A stretch of 64,000 bases of DNA from Betaproteobacteria bacterium Ga0077527 (GTDB lineage: Bacteria > Pseudomonadota > Gammaproteobacteria > Burkholderiales > SG8-41), in the NCBI GenBank assembly GCA_001464815.1, contig LNDW01000019.1, positions 62,001 through 126,000 on the forward strand, read 5' to 3'. Under the pieces are notes generated by a model. It made no database searches and was not told where the DNA came from. It worked only from the letters and a program-made list of their open reading frames with translations. A program made the position numbers and the translations under genes. Position 1 is the first letter of the stretch, and the number at the start of each line of letters is the position of its first letter. This document shows positions 14,705 through 23,349 of the stretch, one piece after another.

Positions 14705-16125
14705 CACATCGTCACCCGCTCGGGCACCGGCAGGGTCTTGTCCATCGCCGAATACCAGGGCATCAGCAGGAAGAATGCGAAATATATCAGCGTACCGATC
14801 TGCGAAATGGCCGTGCCCAGCGGGGTCACAGTCTGCACGCCGTAGTAGCCGAGCACGATGAAGTTGATCACGAAAATGGTCAGCGCGGCGCGGCACAGCG
14901 GGCCCTTGTAGCGAATCGATTTCACCGGGCTGCGGTCGAGCCATGGCATCAGGAAGAAGATCAGCGTGGACACCCCCATCATCACCACGCCCCAGACCTT
15001 TGCCTCAATCGCCAGGGGACCGCCCTTCATCAGGACGATCAGGGCCAGGCCGATGCCGGCGGCGGCAAGCTTGATGCGCGAGTCACGCACCGTCAGCCAG
15101 ATCAGCACCACGTAGGCGGCGACACCGATGGCCAGCACCAGCATGAAGTCCTCGGTGATCGCGCGCAGGATCGAGTAGTACGGTGTGAAGTACCACACCG
15201 GCGCGATATGAGCGGGGGTTTTCAGGGGGTCGGCGGGGATGAAGTTGTTGAATTCAAGGAAGTAGCCACCCATCTCCGGCATGAAGAACACGACCATGAA
15301 GAACAGGAACAGGAACACCACCACACCGACAATATCCTTCACCGTGTAATAGGGGTGGAAGGGAATGCCGTCGAGCGGGCGGCCCTGTGCGTCCTTTTTC
15401 TCCTTGATCTCGACGCCGTCGGGATTGTTCGAGCCGACTTCGTGCAGCGCCATGATGTGCGCGGCGACCAGGCCGAGCAGCACCAGCGGCAGCGCAATCA
15501 CGTGGAAGGCAAAAAAGCGGTTCAGCGTGGCATCCGAGATCACAAAGTCGCCGCGGATCCACGTCGACAGGTCGGGCCCGATCACCGGCAGCGCATCAAA
15601 GAGGTTGACAATCACCTGGGCGCCCCAGAAGGACATCTGCCCCCAGGGCAGCAGGTAGCCGAAAAAGGCTTCAGCCATCAGGCACAGGTAAATCATCATG
15701 CCGAAAATCCAGATCAGCTCGCGCGGCTGGCGGTACGAGCCATACAGCAGGCCGCGGAACATGTGCAGGTAGACAACGACAAAAAATGCCGAGGCACCGG
15801 TGGAGTGCATGTAGCGGATGAACCAGCCGCCGGGCACGTCGCGCATGATGTATTCAACGGACGCAAAAGCGTCAGCCGCGGATGGCTTGTAGTGCATCAC
15901 CAGGAAAATGCCGGTGACGATCTGCAGCACCAGCACCAGCATGGCGAGAGAACCAAAGAAATAGAAAAAGTTGAAGTTCTTCGGCGCGTAGTACTGCGAC
16001 AGGTGGTCACGCCACAGGCTCATCAGCGGGAAGCGCTGGTCAACCCAGGTAAGCACCCCGCTGATCGGGGCATTGAGCGGACCGGCGCCGCTGAACTGGA
16101 CGGGTTCTTTCGGGGTAGCAGCCAT
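14704..16125 (-). CDS. petB: Cytochrome b subunit of the bc1 complex
   Basis: This 473-residue membrane protein is a full-length, fused cytochrome b that binds haems bL and bH and forms the quinol oxidation and reduction sites. Haem-ligand regions with paired His occur (MHSTGASAFFVVVYLHMFRG and FFAFHVIALPLVLLGLVAAH). The conserved GYLLPWGQMSFWGA is present. The quinol-site motif usually written PEWY reads PVWY here (residues 309-312). It lies seven bases after petA and overlaps petC. The C-terminal part with extra membrane helices makes it longer than mitochondrial forms. Confidence 0.96.
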   Translation of the reverse strand: MAATPKEPVQFSGAGPLNAPISGVLTWVDQRFPLMSLWRDHLSQYYAPKNFNFFYFFGSLAMLVLVLQIVTGIFLVMHYKPSAADAFASVEYIMRDVPGGWFIRYMHSTGASAFFVVVYLHMFRGLLYGSYRQPRELIWIFGMMIYLCLMAEAFFGYLLPWGQMSFWGAQVIVNLFDALPVIGPDLSTWIRGDFVISDATLNRFFAFHVIALPLVLLGLVAAHIMALHEVGSNNPDGVEIKEKKDAQGRPLDGIPFHPYYTVKDIVGVVVFLFLFFMVVFFMPEMGGYFLEFNNFIPADPLKTPAHIAPVWYFTPYYSILRAITEDFMLVLAIGVAAYVVLIWLTVRDSRIKLAAAGIGLALIVLMKGGPLAIEAKVWGVVMMGVSTLIFFLMPWLDRSPVKSIRYKGPLCRAALTIFVINFIVLGYYGVQTVTPLGTAISQIGTLIYFAFFLLMPWYSAMDKTLPVPERVTM

Positions 16126-16132
16126 GTTCTTG

Positions 16133-16726
16133 TCAGGCTCCCTTGGTATCTTCGCCGATCAGGATGCGCGTATCGGACAGGTATTTGTGCGGCGGCACCA
16201 CCAGGTTGTCGGGTGCGGGACGGTTCTTGTAGACACGGCCGGCGAGGTCGAACAGCGAGCCGTGGCAGGGGCAGTAGAAGCCGCCCTGCCAGTTGGGGTC
16301 GAAGGCCTCGGCCTGCTTGGCGAACTTGCCCACCGGCGAACAGCCGAGGTGGGTGCAGATGCCGACAACCACCAGAAACTCGTCTTTGATCGCGCGGTTT
16401 TCATTTGCGGCATAGGCCGGTTGCATCGGTTTTTTCGACTGCGGGTCAGCGACGTTGCTGTCATTGGCCTTGACGGTGTCCAGCATCTCCTTGGTGCGGC
16501 GTACGATCCACACCGGCTTGCCGCGCCATTCCACGGTGACACGCTCGCCGGGGGCGAGTGTGCTCACATCGACTTCCACCGGAGCACCGGCGGCCTTGGC
16601 GCGCTCGGAAGGCATCATGCTCGCCGCGAACGGCACTGCAACGGCACCCGCGGCGACGCCGCCGGCAACCGTGGTCGCGGCCACCAGAAACTGCCGCTTG
16701 CGCTGATCGGTATCTTGCTCGGACAT
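16133..16726 (-). CDS. petA: Rieske iron-sulfur subunit of the bc1 complex
   Basis: This 197-residue protein carries the Rieske [2Fe-2S] cluster, with the two ligand boxes CTHLGC and CPCHGS. Its N terminus (KRQFLVAATTVAGGVAAG) acts as an uncleaved Tat-type membrane anchor. The ATG at 16726 gives the usual short cytoplasmic start (MSEQDTDQRKR); a second start 18 bases upstream overlaps the likely ribosome-binding site. It is first in petABC, with an AT-rich upstream region carrying a weak copy of the recurrent motif. Confidence 0.96.
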   Translation of the reverse strand: MSEQDTDQRKRQFLVAATTVAGGVAAGAVAVPFAASMMPSERAKAAGAPVEVDVSTLAPGERVTVEWRGKPVWIVRRTKEMLDTVKANDSNVADPQSKKPMQPAYAANENRAIKDEFLVVVGICTHLGCSPVGKFAKQAEAFDPNWQGGFYCPCHGSLFDLAGRVYKNRPAPDNLVVPPHKYLSDTRILIGEDTKGA

Positions 16727-16807
16727 GCCTGAATTTCCCTTCACTGACGGTCAGACTGGAGAGGATTGCAAAAAACGCGTCATTTTACACGGGAAGACCG
16801 TACAAAG

Positions 16808-16826
16808 TTAAGTCATTAGTTAAAAT
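16808..16826 (-). repeat. Recurrent AT-rich motif, site 3 (weak)
   Basis: On the minus strand ATTTTAACTAATGACTTAA, in the leader region of petABC and pointing toward it. It matches the second half of the motif better than the first. Confidence 0.35.
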
Positions 16827-16887
16827 TATGTTACAAAACAACAGGTTATGATAAACCACAATCTGTCGCCATGAGCTCCTTGCTGAC

Positions 16888-17880
16888 TCACTCAGCCTTG
16901 ATCCCTGCCTCGCGGATCACCTGGGTCCAGCGCGCAACCTCGGCCTTGATGTAAGCGCGGAATTCTTCGGGGTTGCGCATTGTGTAATCGAGACCGTTTT
17001 TTTCAAGGAAGGCCCTGGTATCCGGCTGGGTCATCACTGCCAGTGTCTCCTGGTGGATGCGCTGCACGATCGCCGCCGGGGTCTTGGCCGGCAGCGCGAT
17101 GCCCAGCCAGCCGCTCGCCTCATACCCGGGGTAACCCTGCTCCGCCACTGATGGCACATCCGGCAGCGCGGCAGAACGTTTCGCGCTGGTCACACCAAGG
17201 CCGCGCAGTTTGCCTGCCCGCACATGCGGCGCGCCCGAGGAAATCACGCCGGCCAGATGTTCCACCTCACCGGACAACGCCGCGGTGGCGGCGAGGCCGC
17301 CACTCTTGTACGGCACACCCAGCACCTGGATGCCGGCGAGTTTGGCAAAGCGTTCAAAAGCCAGATGCCCGATGCTGCCGGAGCCGGGATTACCGACCAC
17401 CAGCACACCGGGGTCACGCTTCGCACGCGCCACCAGGTCCTTCAGTGTTTTGGAGGCGCTTGAGGGATGCGCTGAAAACAGCGTCACCGCATCGACCACC
17501 TGCACTGCAGGTGAAAAATCGCGAATCGGGTCGTAGGAAAGTTTGCCGCGCAGTGCCGGCGCCATCGCCAGCCCGGTGACCGAGGCGAGGATCATGGTGT
17601 AGCCATCCGGTGCGGCATTGACCAGCAGCTCGTGGGCAAGCACGCCGCCGCCACCGGCGCGGTTGTCGACGATCACCTGCTGACCGAGCCGCGGCCCGAG
17701 TTTGCCCGCCACCAGCCGCGCCACCAGATCGTTGACACCGCCCGCGCCAAAACCGACCAGGAAACGGATCGGCCGCTCCGGATATTTTGTGGCCTGGGCT
17801 TGTACGGCCTGTGCCGGTATCGTTAAAACGGCTGCGAGAAACAAGCTGCTCCATGCCCCGGATTTCATTGTTGTGCCCAC
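16888..17880 (-). CDS. Bug/TctC-family periplasmic substrate-binding protein
   Basis: This 330-residue receptor has a signal peptide (SLFLAAVLTIPAQAVQAQA) and the family motifs YPERPIRFLVGFGAGGVND, DNRAGGGGVLAHELLV and LGVPYKSGGLAATAAL. The GTG at 17880 is preferred because GAGGAG lies six bases before it; an ATG 12 bases downstream is the alternative. It is divergent from a GlcG/HbpS-like gene, a pairing that hints at a shared function, but the ligand is unknown. The gene interrupts the usual run from petABC to the Nif3-like gene. Confidence 0.9.
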   Translation of the reverse strand: MGTTMKSGAWSSLFLAAVLTIPAQAVQAQATKYPERPIRFLVGFGAGGVNDLVARLVAGKLGPRLGQQVIVDNRAGGGGVLAHELLVNAAPDGYTMILASVTGLAMAPALRGKLSYDPIRDFSPAVQVVDAVTLFSAHPSSASKTLKDLVARAKRDPGVLVVGNPGSGSIGHLAFERFAKLAGIQVLGVPYKSGGLAATAALSGEVEHLAGVISSGAPHVRAGKLRGLGVTSAKRSAALPDVPSVAEQGYPGYEASGWLGIALPAKTPAAIVQRIHQETLAVMTQPDTRAFLEKNGLDYTMRNPEEFRAYIKAEVARWTQVIREAGIKAE

Positions 17881-17983
17881 GGTTTTCTCCTCGCGTCTGG
17901 TTCTTCATGCATCGTGTTTGATGCAGCGGCCCCGAGTATACAATCCGCGCTTCATCCATCCTTGCCGGGGAAATGCCTTGTCC

Positions 17984-18445
17984 ATGATCACGCTGAAGCA
18001 GGCCGAACTCATCATCGATGCCGTGCTCGCCCGCGCGCGCGAACTTGGCTGCCGTCCGATATCGGTGGTTGTCGTCGAGCACGGCGCGGTGGTCAAGGCC
18101 TTCAAGAAGGAGGACGGCTCGGCGATGATGCGTTTCGAGATGGCGCTGGGCAAGGCCCACGCCGCGCTGGCACTGGGCCGCTCGTCAAGCCTGGTGAGGA
18201 TGCGCACCGAGGAGCGTCCGCTGTTCATGGACTTCCTGTTCAAGGCTTCGCAGGACCGCATCTTCGCCGAGGGCGGCGGCATGCTGATCCGTGATGCCGA
18301 AGGCGCGCTGCTCGGCGCGGTCGGCGTCACCGGTGACACCCAGGAGCGCGACGAGGAACTCGCCGCCCACGGCATCCGCAGCGCAGGATTAAAAACGGAT
18401 GAGGATTGCGCCGGAGCGGCGCATCACGTGCGGCTGAAAAACTAG
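17984..18445 (+). CDS. GlcG/HbpS-family protein
   Basis: This 153-residue protein belongs to the GlcG/HbpS (DUF336-like) family, small proteins linked to glycolate loci and to haem binding. It begins ITLKQAELIIDAVLARARE, followed by PISVVVVEHGAVVKAFKKED, ALGKAHAALALGRSSS and the Gly-rich GGGMLIRDAEGALLGAVGVTG near the end, all typical. No signal peptide is present, unlike secreted HbpS. The ATG at 17984 is used; an in-frame TTG two codons earlier is possible. It is divergent from the Bug gene and convergent with the next gene. Confidence 0.8.
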   Translation: MITLKQAELIIDAVLARARELGCRPISVVVVEHGAVVKAFKKEDGSAMMRFEMALGKAHAALALGRSSSLVRMRTEERPLFMDFLFKASQDRIFAEGGGMLIRDAEGALLGAVGVTGDTQERDEELAAHGIRSAGLKTDEDCAGAAHHVRLKN

Positions 18446-18455
18446 GTGCAGGGTT

Positions 18456-18935
18456 TTACTGCGGCGCCGGCGGTGGCTGCGGCACCACGCGCTGCCAGGG
18501 GCTGGCGCAATTCTGCACGTAGGGAAAGTAGCTCTGTGTGTCCGCGCAGAAAAACCAGGTCGGCGCCTCACTGCCGGGCTGCGGCTGTGCGGGTGCCGGG
18601 GGCTGGGTGCGATGATGACCAGGCGGCAAGGCGTTGCCGCGCTCATCGTAATAGACCAGCGGCTCGCGCACGATTTCACGGATTACCACCGGAGGCTGCG
18701 GATAATAGTAAGTGGGGGGATAGTAGTAGTGGGATGGCGGCGGACGGTGCCAACCCCAGGCGCCAAGCACCACCGGAGCACCGATATAGACGCCGACCCG
18801 TGCCCGCGGGTGGCCGCGGCCGTGAGCTTCGGCCGGGGTGCTCGCAGCGAGCAGCATGGCAGCGGCAGCGAACAACAGCGATGCCATTGCCCATGCTCTT
18901 TTCTGAACAGCGAAGGCTGTCGATGCCTGAGTCAT
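18456..18935 (-). CDS. Secreted Tyr/Pro-rich hypothetical protein
   Basis: This 159-residue protein has an N-terminal signal peptide (AMASLLFAAAAMLLAASTPAEA) and is therefore periplasmic or outer-membrane associated. The middle is rich in Tyr and Pro (SHYYYPPTYYYPQPPVV). The C-terminal part has the pattern WFFCADTQSYFPYVQNC-x5-W, with two Cys that could form a disulfide; similar YPYV-x2-C-x4-W endings occur in many betaproteobacterial secreted proteins of unknown role. There is no visible enzyme motif. It is convergent with the GlcG-like gene, with only ten bases between the stops. Confidence 0.7.
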   Translation of the reverse strand: MTQASTAFAVQKRAWAMASLLFAAAAMLLAASTPAEAHGRGHPRARVGVYIGAPVVLGAWGWHRPPPSHYYYPPTYYYPQPPVVIREIVREPLVYYDERGNALPPGHHRTQPPAPAQPQPGSEAPTWFFCADTQSYFPYVQNCASPWQRVVPQPPPAPQ

Positions 18936-19012
18936 GTGGAAATCATACGCTTCGGACCGGTCCGGTCACGGGCAAAATTGTTACAGGCTGTAACACCCAT
19001 GCCCGGCCGTGA

Positions 19013-19759
19013 TCAGGCCGGGTTATCGATGTCGATGAAGTGATGCTCAAGGCCGAAGTGTTTGGCAAGATGCCCGCCCAGCGCCTGCACGCCGTAACGC
19101 TCGGTGGCGTGGTGCCCGGCCGCGAGATAGGCTACGCCTGATTCACGGGCGAGGTGCACCGTTGGCTCGGAAATCTCGCCGCTCAGGTAGGCATCGGCCC
19201 CCATCGCAATCGCCTGCTCGAAGTAACCCTGCGCACCACCGGTACACCAGGCCACCCGTCGCAACAGACGCCCGCCCTCACCCACCACCAGTGGCGCACG
19301 CCCGAGGCGCTTGCCGACTATTGCCGCGAAATCGGCCAAGTACAGACCGGCCGGCGCTTCGGCCAACACCACCAGGTCGTTGTCACCGCCGCGTGCGCTG
19401 ACGGTCAGGCCGAGTTCACGGCCAAGCGTGGTGTTGTTGCCGACTTCCGGATGCGCATCAAGCGGCAGGTGGTAGGCAAAAAGGTTGAGATTGTGTTCGA
19501 TCAGGCGGCCGATGCGGCGACGGCGCAGGCCTGTGATGCGCCCATCCTCGCCGCGCCAGAAGTAGCCGTGGTGCACCAGCAGCGCATCAGCGCCGGCGGC
19601 AACCGCAGCGTCGATCAGCGCCGCGGAGGCGGTGACACCACTGACAATGCGGCGGATTTCGGCGCGGCCTTCCACCTGCAAACCGTTTGGGCAATAATCC
19701 CGGAACGCATGGACCTGCAGGAATTCGCCAAGATAGGCGTCGAGTGCCGAACGATCCAT
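19013..19759 (-). CDS. Nif3-like dinuclear metal protein (YbgI family)
   Basis: This 248-residue protein matches the Nif3/YbgI family, hexameric toroids with a two-metal centre. Ligand candidates are the His pair in LLVHHGYFW, the Asp in HLPLDAHPEVGNN and the HxxxE in AAGHHATERYG. The family is conserved but its reaction is not settled; it is often annotated as GTP cyclohydrolase I type 2. The ATG at 19759 is set by GGGAGG eight bases upstream. It is divergent from the HtrA protease gene, an arrangement seen in many betaproteobacteria. Confidence 0.88.
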   Translation of the reverse strand: MDRSALDAYLGEFLQVHAFRDYCPNGLQVEGRAEIRRIVSGVTASAALIDAAVAAGADALLVHHGYFWRGEDGRITGLRRRRIGRLIEHNLNLFAYHLPLDAHPEVGNNTTLGRELGLTVSARGGDNDLVVLAEAPAGLYLADFAAIVGKRLGRAPLVVGEGGRLLRRVAWCTGGAQGYFEQAIAMGADAYLSGEISEPTVHLARESGVAYLAAGHHATERYGVQALGGHLAKHFGLEHHFIDIDNPA

Positions 19760-19830
19760 GTTGTTGCCTCCCTGATGACCATTGATGCCAAACGCAGGCG
19801 ATTTTAACCGCCCGCACACCTCTCCACGCC

Positions 19831-20994
19831 ATGCGAAAACTCTGGCTGCTGTTTTGCCAAACCGTGACGATCTGCCTGGGCGCGCTGTTCGTGATCGGCA
19901 CGCTGCGCCCCGACCTGCTCAAGGACATGCCCAAAAATGCGGTTATCACGGTGGGCCAGCCGGCGGATACGCCGGGAACCGCGCCGCGCTCGGGCTCGTA
20001 CAGCGATGCCGCGAAAAAAGCGATGCCCACGGTGGTCAACATCTACACCCTGAAGGCGGTGAAGACGCGGCCCCGCCACCCCCTGCTCGATGATCCGGTG
20101 TTCCGATACTTTTTCGGCGACCCCGGCGAAGCACAGGCACAGCCAAGCACCAACCTCGGCTCCGGCGTCATTGTCAGCAGCTCGGGTTACATCCTCACCA
20201 ACAGCCATGTCGTCGAAGCGGCCGATGGCATTGAGGTCGCGCTGGCCGACACCCGGCGGGTGATCGCCAAGGTCGTCGGCACCGACCCCGAATCCGATCT
20301 GGCGGTATTGAAGATCGATCTGCCCAACCTGCCTGCAATCACCTTTGGCGCCTCGGAATCCGTCAGGGTTGGTGATGTGGTACTCGCCATCGGCAACCCC
20401 TTCGGGGTCGGCCAGACGGTGACGATGGGCATCATCAGCGCGCTGGGCCGCAGCCATCTCGGCATCAACACCTTCGAGAACTTCATCCAGACCGACGCCG
20501 CGATCAATCCCGGCAATTCCGGCGGCGCGCTGGTCGACAGCAGCGGCCACCTGATCGGCATCAACACCGCGATCTATTCGCGTACACCCGGTGGAGCCTC
20601 GCTGGGCATCGGCTTCGCGATTCCGGCAAGCACCGCCAAAGCCGTGATGGAGCAGATCATCGAGACCGGCTCGGTGCAGCGCGGCTGGATCGGTGTTGGT
20701 GTGCAGGACATGACCCGGGAAATCGCCGAATCATTCAAGATCCCGGAAATCCGCGGCGCGCTGATCACCGAGGTGTTCCGCGGCACTCCCGCCGACCGCG
20801 GCGGCGTCAAGGTCGGCGATGTGCTGGTCGGCGTGGAAGGCAAACCTGTGACGGACTCCGGTTCGATGCTGAACCTGATCGCGGCGCTGAAACCGGGCAG
20901 CGAGGCCACGCTGAAACTGGTGCGCGCGGCAAAACCCCTGGAAATCCGCGTTACCGTCGGCAAACGGCCGCCGAAAAAAGCGCAGCAGGAATAG
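19831..20994 (+). CDS. Membrane-anchored HtrA-type serine protease with one PDZ domain
   Basis: This 387-residue protein is an HtrA-family protease of the DegS/AlgW layout: an N-terminal membrane anchor (residues 4-24), a trypsin-like domain and a single PDZ domain. The catalytic triad is visible: His in LTNSHVVEA, Asp in ESDLAVLKID and Ser in NPGNSGGALVD. The PDZ domain covers roughly residues 280-375 (RGALITEVFRGTPADRGGVK). DegS-type enzymes start envelope stress signalling by cutting an anti-sigma factor; a general quality-control role is also possible. It is convergent with tatC. Confidence 0.92.
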   Translation: MRKLWLLFCQTVTICLGALFVIGTLRPDLLKDMPKNAVITVGQPADTPGTAPRSGSYSDAAKKAMPTVVNIYTLKAVKTRPRHPLLDDPVFRYFFGDPGEAQAQPSTNLGSGVIVSSSGYILTNSHVVEAADGIEVALADTRRVIAKVVGTDPESDLAVLKIDLPNLPAITFGASESVRVGDVVLAIGNPFGVGQTVTMGIISALGRSHLGINTFENFIQTDAAINPGNSGGALVDSSGHLIGINTAIYSRTPGGASLGIGFAIPASTAKAVMEQIIETGSVQRGWIGVGVQDMTREIAESFKIPEIRGALITEVFRGTPADRGGVKVGDVLVGVEGKPVTDSGSMLNLIAALKPGSEATLKLVRAAKPLEIRVTVGKRPPKKAQQE

Positions 20995-21006
20995 CCGCTG
21001 CCGCGC

Positions 21007-21750
21007 TCAGGCCTCTTCGGCCGGCCTCTCGCTTTCGGGCGTGCGTCTGGGTACGAAACGCGCGGCAATCAGGCCCACTTCGTAGAGCAGGCACATCGGC
21101 ACCGCGAGCAGCAATTGCGACACCACGTCCGGCGGCGTCACTATCGCAGCGATGACAAAGGCACCGACGATGAAGTAGGAGCGCGCTTCACGCAGTTGCT
21201 CGATGGTCACCAACCCCATCCGCGTCAGCATCACCACCACGATCGGCGTCTCGAAGGTAAGGCCGAATGCGAGGAACATGGTGAGCACGAAATTCAGGTA
21301 ATTCTCGATGTCCGGCGCCACCGAGATGCTCTTCGGCGCGATCTGGTTGATGAAATGGAACACCGTGTTGAAGACAAAGAAATAACAAAAGGCAATGCCG
21401 ACCACGAACAGCACCGTGCTTGCCACCACCAGCGGCAGCACCAGCTGCTTTTCGTGGTTGTAGAGCCCGGGTGCGACAAAGGACCAGACCTGGAACAGCG
21501 TGAACGGCAGCGTGATGACAAAGGCCACCATCATCGCCACCTTGATCGGCACCAGGAAGGGCGTGATCACGCCGGTGGCAATCATCTTCGAACCCTCGGG
21601 CAGCGCGCTCATCATCGGCGAGGCCAGCAGGTCGTAGAGCTCCGAGGAAAAAGGAACCAGCACCAGCAACACCACGGCGAATGCGATCAGCGCGCGCAAC
21701 AGGCGGTCGCGCAGTTCGACCAAGTGGGAAATGAAGGTGTCTTCGGTCAT
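21007..21750 (-). CDS. tatC: Sec-independent translocase subunit TatC
   Basis: This 247-residue membrane protein is TatC, the signal-peptide receptor of the twin-arginine export system. It starts with the conserved cytoplasmic segment FISHLVELRDRLLRA and has six membrane helices. The family motif PFTLFQVWSFVAPGLYNHEK and the Glu in FGLTFETPIVVVML are present. The ATG at 21750 is used. It is the last gene of the his-tat run. Likely clients in this window are the Rieske protein and the amidohydrolase. Confidence 0.96.
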   Translation of the reverse strand: MTEDTFISHLVELRDRLLRALIAFAVVLLVLVPFSSELYDLLASPMMSALPEGSKMIATGVITPFLVPIKVAMMVAFVITLPFTLFQVWSFVAPGLYNHEKQLVLPLVVASTVLFVVGIAFCYFFVFNTVFHFINQIAPKSISVAPDIENYLNFVLTMFLAFGLTFETPIVVVMLTRMGLVTIEQLREARSYFIVGAFVIAAIVTPPDVVSQLLLAVPMCLLYEVGLIAARFVPRRTPESERPAEEA

Positions 21751-21776
21751 CACTGGCAGCGCTGGCGCCGGGGCGC

Positions 21777-22169
21777 TCAGGCGTTTTTGACGCCGGATTT
21801 GGCGCCTTCTGCGGCGACCGCCGTGGCCTGGTCGGCGGATGCCGATGTTGCAGCAGTGCCGGGCGCGGCATCAGGGTTGGCCTGGGCGTCGGCGGCGATC
21901 TGGTGGACCTGGTTCTCGACGGCGCGCACTTCCTGGTTCACCGACTGCTCGACCGACTGCATGGTGTCCTGCATGCTCGCCTGCAGCTTGCGCAGGTCGT
22001 CAAGCGCCATTTCGCGGTTGATGTCTGCCTTGACGTCATTGACATAGCGCTGCATGCGGCCGAAGAGATGGCCAAGCGTGCGCGCGACCTTGGGCAGCCG
22101 TTCCGGCCCGATGACGACCAGCGCCACCACGGCGATGACCATCAGTTCGGAGAAGCCGATATCAAACAT
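21777..22169 (-). CDS. tatB: Sec-independent translocase subunit TatB
   Basis: This 130-residue protein is TatB. It has a single N-terminal membrane helix (MFDIGFSELMVIAVVALVVI), the hinge GPERLPKVARTLG and an amphipathic helix (LFGRMQRYVNDVKADINRE), followed by a Gln/Ala-rich variable tail. TatB works with TatC to bind twin-arginine signal peptides. It lies between tatA (77 bases) and tatC (26 bases). Confidence 0.95.
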   Translation of the reverse strand: MFDIGFSELMVIAVVALVVIGPERLPKVARTLGHLFGRMQRYVNDVKADINREMALDDLRKLQASMQDTMQSVEQSVNQEVRAVENQVHQIAADAQANPDAAPGTAATSASADQATAVAAEGAKSGVKNA

Positions 22170-22246
22170 GGCGGGGGAAGACGGGAAAACGCGGGCTGGA
22201 GCAGATCAGAACCGGCCTGTGGCCGGCGCGGCAAGCCCTTTGCGTT

Positions 22247-22477
22247 TCAGGTCTTGGTGGTTTCCTTGCGCGCTTCGCCTTCGATGGTCTGGCCGGTCGA
22301 AGGCGGGATTTCAGCCTTGGTTTCGCCTGCCTTGTCATCGCCGGACTTCATGCCTTCCTTGAAGCCCTTCACCGCGCCACCGAGGTCGGAGCCGACGTTG
22401 CGCAGCTTCTTCGTGCCAAACACCAGAATCACCACCACCAGCACGATCAGCCAATGCCAGATGCTGAATGAACCCAT
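22247..22477 (-). CDS. tatA: Sec-independent translocase subunit TatA
   Basis: This 76-residue protein is TatA, which forms the protein-conducting assembly. It shows the short membrane helix [17 protein letters not shown], the hinge [14 protein letters not shown] and the amphipathic helix, with a charged tail. AGGAGC seven bases before the ATG is a good ribosome-binding site. It follows hisE after a 68-base gap; in many betaproteobacteria a HIT-family gene sits at this point, and none is seen here. Confidence 0.95.
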   Translation of the reverse strand: MGSFSIWHWLIVLVVVILVFGTKKLRNVGSDLGGAVKGFKEGMKSGDDKAGETKAEIPPSTGQTIEGEARKETTKT

Positions 22478-22545
22478 GATTTGCTCCTGTTGATCCGCGC
22501 ACCTGCACGGAGGATTAAATGCCCGGTCTGCCCGCCAAGCCGATG

Positions 22546-22884
22546 CTAGGGCTTGCGTGCGGCCTTTTCCGCGATGCCGCTGACACCTTCACGGCGCTCA
22601 AGTTCGGCCAGCACCTCCTGCGGACCCGCGCCGTGCCAGGCCAGCAGCACCAGGGTATGAAACCACAGGTCTGCCACCTCGCGGACGACATGCAGTTTAT
22701 CACCCTCCTTCGAGGCCAACAGGGTCTCGGCAGCCTCTTCCAGCACCTTGCGCAGGATCGCGTCCTCGCCCTTGGCGAGCAGGCTGGCAACATACGAGGT
22801 ACCCGCCTCCGCCGCCTTGCGCGCGGCGATGGTTTCGCCCAGCCTCAACAACACGTTATTCAGCAATACATCCTTGTCGGACAT
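22546..22884 (-). CDS. hisE: Phosphoribosyl-ATP pyrophosphatase
   Basis: This 112-residue protein is HisE, which removes pyrophosphate from phosphoribosyl-ATP in the second step of histidine synthesis. It is an all-alpha NTP pyrophosphohydrolase with acidic metal-binding residues in [19 protein letters not shown] and the following [17 protein letters not shown]. Unlike the enterobacterial HisIE fusion it is a separate gene, four bases downstream of hisI. Confidence 0.95.
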   Translation of the reverse strand: MSDKDVLLNNVLLRLGETIAARKAAEAGTSYVASLLAKGEDAILRKVLEEAAETLLASKEGDKLHVVREVADLWFHTLVLLAWHGAGPQEVLAELERREGVSGIAEKAARKP

Positions 22885-22888
22885 GGCC

Positions 22889-23278
22889 TTATTTCCTGTA
22901 AATCTCGTCCGGATTTTTCAGCACCGGCGCGGTTTCAGCCCAGGAACCGTTGCGCAATTCGTAGAAAAAACAGCTGTGACGCCCGGTATGGCAGGCGATG
23001 CCGCCGACCTGCTCGACTTCCAGCAGCACCACGTCCTGGTCACAATCGGTGTGGATCGAGCGCACCTTCTGCACATGGCCCGATTCTTCACCCTTGTGCC
23101 AGAGTTTGCCGCGGGAACGCGACCAGTAATGCGCCTCGGCGGTCTGCGCGGTGAGTGCCAACGCCTCGCGGTTGGTCCAGGCCATCGTCAGCACGCGGCC
23201 GCTGCCGGCCTCCTGTGCCACCACCGGCACCAGCCCGTCCCTGTCCCAGCGGATTCGATCCAGCCAATCACCCGACAT
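22889..23278 (-). CDS. hisI: Phosphoribosyl-AMP cyclohydrolase
   Basis: This 129-residue protein is HisI, which opens the purine ring of phosphoribosyl-AMP. Metal and catalytic motifs are clear: [16 protein letters not shown], the DCDQD metal site and [10 protein letters not shown] with two Cys and two His. It is a single-function form. The 71-base gap after hisF carries a copy of the recurrent AT-rich motif with a TATAAA, so an internal promoter for hisI-hisE-tatABC is possible. Confidence 0.95.
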   Translation of the reverse strand: MSGDWLDRIRWDRDGLVPVVAQEAGSGRVLTMAWTNREALALTAQTAEAHYWSRSRGKLWHKGEESGHVQKVRSIHTDCDQDVVLLEVEQVGGIACHTGRHSCFFYELRNGSWAETAPVLKNPDEIYRK

Positions 23279-23313
23279 GATTTGCCACGCGCTGCTGCGC
23301 GCCCTGCCGATGT

Positions 23314-23334
23314 TTATAAGCGATTGATTTTAAT
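23314..23334 (-). repeat. Recurrent AT-rich motif, site 4, before hisI
   Basis: On the minus strand TTAAAATCAATCGCTTATA, containing TATAAA at its end, 36 bases before the hisI start. It could act as an internal promoter of the his-tat operon. Confidence 0.45.
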
Positions 23335-23349
23335 GGAAAAATTTTCCGG

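Noticed and set aside
14686-16389. Long + strand open frame of 567 codons across petB
   Set aside because: It is antisense to petB and petA, which have clear family motifs. Its translation is rich in His, Gln and Arg, as expected for the reverse strand of a GC-rich gene.
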